A stretch of DNA of 33,655 nt from Gemmatimonadota bacterium (GTDB lineage Bacteria > Gemmatimonadota > Gemmatimonadetes > Gemmatimonadales > Gemmatimonadaceae), in NCBI GenBank assembly GCA_025358315.1, contig JANYKA010000006.1:1-33655 (forward strand), written 5' to 3'. The notes under the pieces were generated by a model. The model ran no database searches. It was not told where the DNA came from and saw nothing but the letters and a program-made list of their open reading frames with translations. Positions 32,625 through 33,655 of the stretch are shown here, piece by piece. How positions within the stretch are numbered: position 1 is the first letter of the stretch; every line of letters begins with the position of its first letter. Position numbers and translations under genes: made by a program.

Positions 32625-33304
32625 ATGAACATCAGGTTCCGATCGTTCGTCGTTGCCACCATCCTGCTCGCGCCTGGGCTATTGGCGGCACAACAGATGA
32701 CAAGTCCGAAGTGGATTACCATCGGACGCGAAGTGGTGAAGCCTGGGAAAGATGCAGCGCACGCAAAACATGAAGTCGCATGGTCTCGTGCGCTTGAAGC
32801 GGCGAAAATCCCTGCAGCTACGCTCGCAATGGTTGCGATGAGTGGCCCGAACGAAGCCTAGTGGATGACGGGATTTGAGTCGGCGGACGCGATTCAAAAA
32901 TATTACGACGGCATGGAGGCAACCCCGGCGCTTGCAGCCGTCTCTGCCAAGTATTATCCGCTGGAAGCGGATTATCTCGCGAACACGTTCAATATGATCG
33001 CTCGCTATCGCGACGACCTTAGCTACAACTCCGGTTCCCCTATGACGTCCCTGCGGTACATGGTGGTCTCACGGGTTGGCGTAAAGCTCGGGCACAACGC
33101 GGAGTTTGTTGAGGCCCGCACGGTGAGGCCTATACAGCGGCCCTCGGCGGGGCTGACGGTGAAAAGAAACTCAATGATATGCTGATGTCAGACGAGGGCA
33201 GTGCGGACTCAAACCTCTTTCGTTTGAGCCCGACTATGAGCATTCTCAACCAACAGTGGTATGATGCCGATGCATTCTGGAAACCAAAGGCGGCGAAGAA
33301 GTAG
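32625..33304 (+). pseudogene. Broken gene for a secreted protein of unknown function
   Basis: The intact 5' part encodes a signal peptide (MNIRFRSFVVATILLAPGLLAAQQ) and then PKWITIGREVVKPGKDAAHAKHE. The frame meets TAG at 32859-32861 directly before a Trp codon (…GPNEA, stop, WMTGFESADAIQKYYDG). A TGG-to-TAG change would explain it. The same frame continues to FVEAR near 33118 and is then lost, while from 33119 another frame gives HGEAYTAALGG and runs to SPTMSILNQQWYDADAFWKPK, ending in TAG at 33302. From memory of the family, about 45 residues that should lie between FVEAR and HGEAY are missing, so a deletion with a frameshift has occurred. Two independent lesions argue for a real pseudogene and not a sequencing error. 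The family is common in Gemmatimonadota; I know no function for it. Confidence 0.82.
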
Positions 33305-33321
33305 TCGTTCGTGGCGTCTTG

Positions 33322-33655
33322 TCACTTCTTGCCGCCGACTCGCTGTTTTAACTCTTCAGCCCAATTCACTACCATAATCATTTGACGGTCCTCGTACATT
33401 GGCCGGATCATGACGAAGCTCTTTCCGTCCGGCGCAACGTCGAAGTTGGGATGGTATGGGTCGCTGATGAATGGCACATCAAAGAGAATTCGTCGCGCCG
33501 AGATTGCCAACTCTGGCGTCACGGTGACGTTGGCCGACATCATTTTTGATCCGCTGCGATAAAACAGGCGCTTGCCATCGCGTGACCACACGGGCTCCCG
33601 TCCGCCACCGGTGGACACGGCAACCCGCCCTCCGACACCTGAAATGAGTCGTACG
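33322..33655 (-). CDS. C-terminal part of a PD40/TolB-like propeller protein, cut by the window edge
   Basis: The frame is open to the right edge of the window, so the 5' part is missing. The visible 110 residues contain the strand pattern VSTGGGREPVWSRDGKRLFYRSG, which is the WD40-like/PD40 repeat, followed by VTVTPELAISARRILFDVPF and FDVAPDGKSFVMIRP, ending in VVNWAEELKQRVGGKK. The same C-terminus is typical of long Gemmatimonadota/Acidobacteriota proteins in which a Ser/Thr kinase or other N-terminal domain is joined to a TolB-like propeller. The N-terminal domain cannot be judged here. The gene converges on the pseudogene, 17 bp away. Confidence 0.82.
   Translation of the reverse strand, partial: VRLISGVGGRVAVSTGGGREPVWSRDGKRLFYRSGSKMMSANVTVTPELAISARRILFDVPFISDPYHPNFDVAPDGKSFVMIRPMYEDRQMIMVVNWAEELKQRVGGKK

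Noticed and set aside
32859-32861. TAG as a recoded (pyrrolysine or readthrough) codon
   Set aside because: The same gene has a second lesion downstream (deletion plus frameshift), and no recoding machinery or element is visible, so decay is simpler.
32865-33185. Separate small gene starting at ATG 32865
   Set aside because: It is in the same frame as the upstream signal-peptide fragment, directly after the TAG, and continues the same protein, so it is part of the pseudogene.

Overview
The window comes from a GC-rich bacterial chromosome, most likely a member of the Gemmatimonadota (Gemmatimonadetes). This is inferred from gene content: a long Asp-box/BNR beta-propeller protein, a glucosamine-6-phosphate deaminase fused to a PIG-L deacetylase, CHRD and Ig-like lipoproteins, secreted DinB-like and M28 proteins ending their signal peptides in AQ or AQS, and a PD40-type protein at the right edge. 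TonB-dependent uptake shows a diderm envelope. I saw no tRNA, rRNA, insertion sequence, phage gene or CRISPR array.

Left part (1-6058): the tail of a cold-shock protein and a small unknown gene closed by a clear intrinsic terminator; a secreted metallo-beta-lactamase-fold hydrolase whose signal peptide carries a tandem 36-bp duplication; a slipin (SPFH) protein; then a TPP riboswitch with a readable P1/antiterminator/terminator switch that controls a TonB-dependent receptor and, by a 14-nt spacing, probably an M28 peptidase. The riboswitch marks the receptor as a likely thiamine-related importer.

Middle (6059-14527): a MarR regulator behind an operator-like palindrome, overlapping a protein with a GspE-N-like domain but no ATPase; a minus-strand operon of NagB/PIG-L fusion, penicillin-acylase-type Ntn hydrolase and a small membrane protein, which looks like catabolism of N-acylated amino sugars or amides; a SAM methyltransferase and a divergent Glu/Leu/Phe/Val dehydrogenase that converge and overlap.

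Signalling operon (14722-26193): five plus-strand genes joined by ATGA overlaps or a 3-nt gap. Three paralogous soluble hybrid histidine kinases (GAF2-PAS, GAF3-PAS, GAF2-PAS, each followed by DHp, CA and two receivers), a stand-alone DivK-like receiver, and a fusion protein with a DHp domain but no ATPase domain, a second degenerate DHp-like helix pair, a receiver, a HAMP-like linker and a complete Ser/Thr protein kinase. This looks like a phosphorelay that ends in Ser/Thr phosphorylation and is the most unusual system in the window.

Right part (26261-33655): two minus-strand lipoproteins (CHRD; Ig-like repeats), a 1097-residue BNR propeller protein followed by a DoxX-like membrane protein, a secreted DinB-like protein, a pseudogene carrying both an amber codon and an internal frameshifting deletion, and the C-terminal part of a PD40-type propeller protein cut by the window edge.
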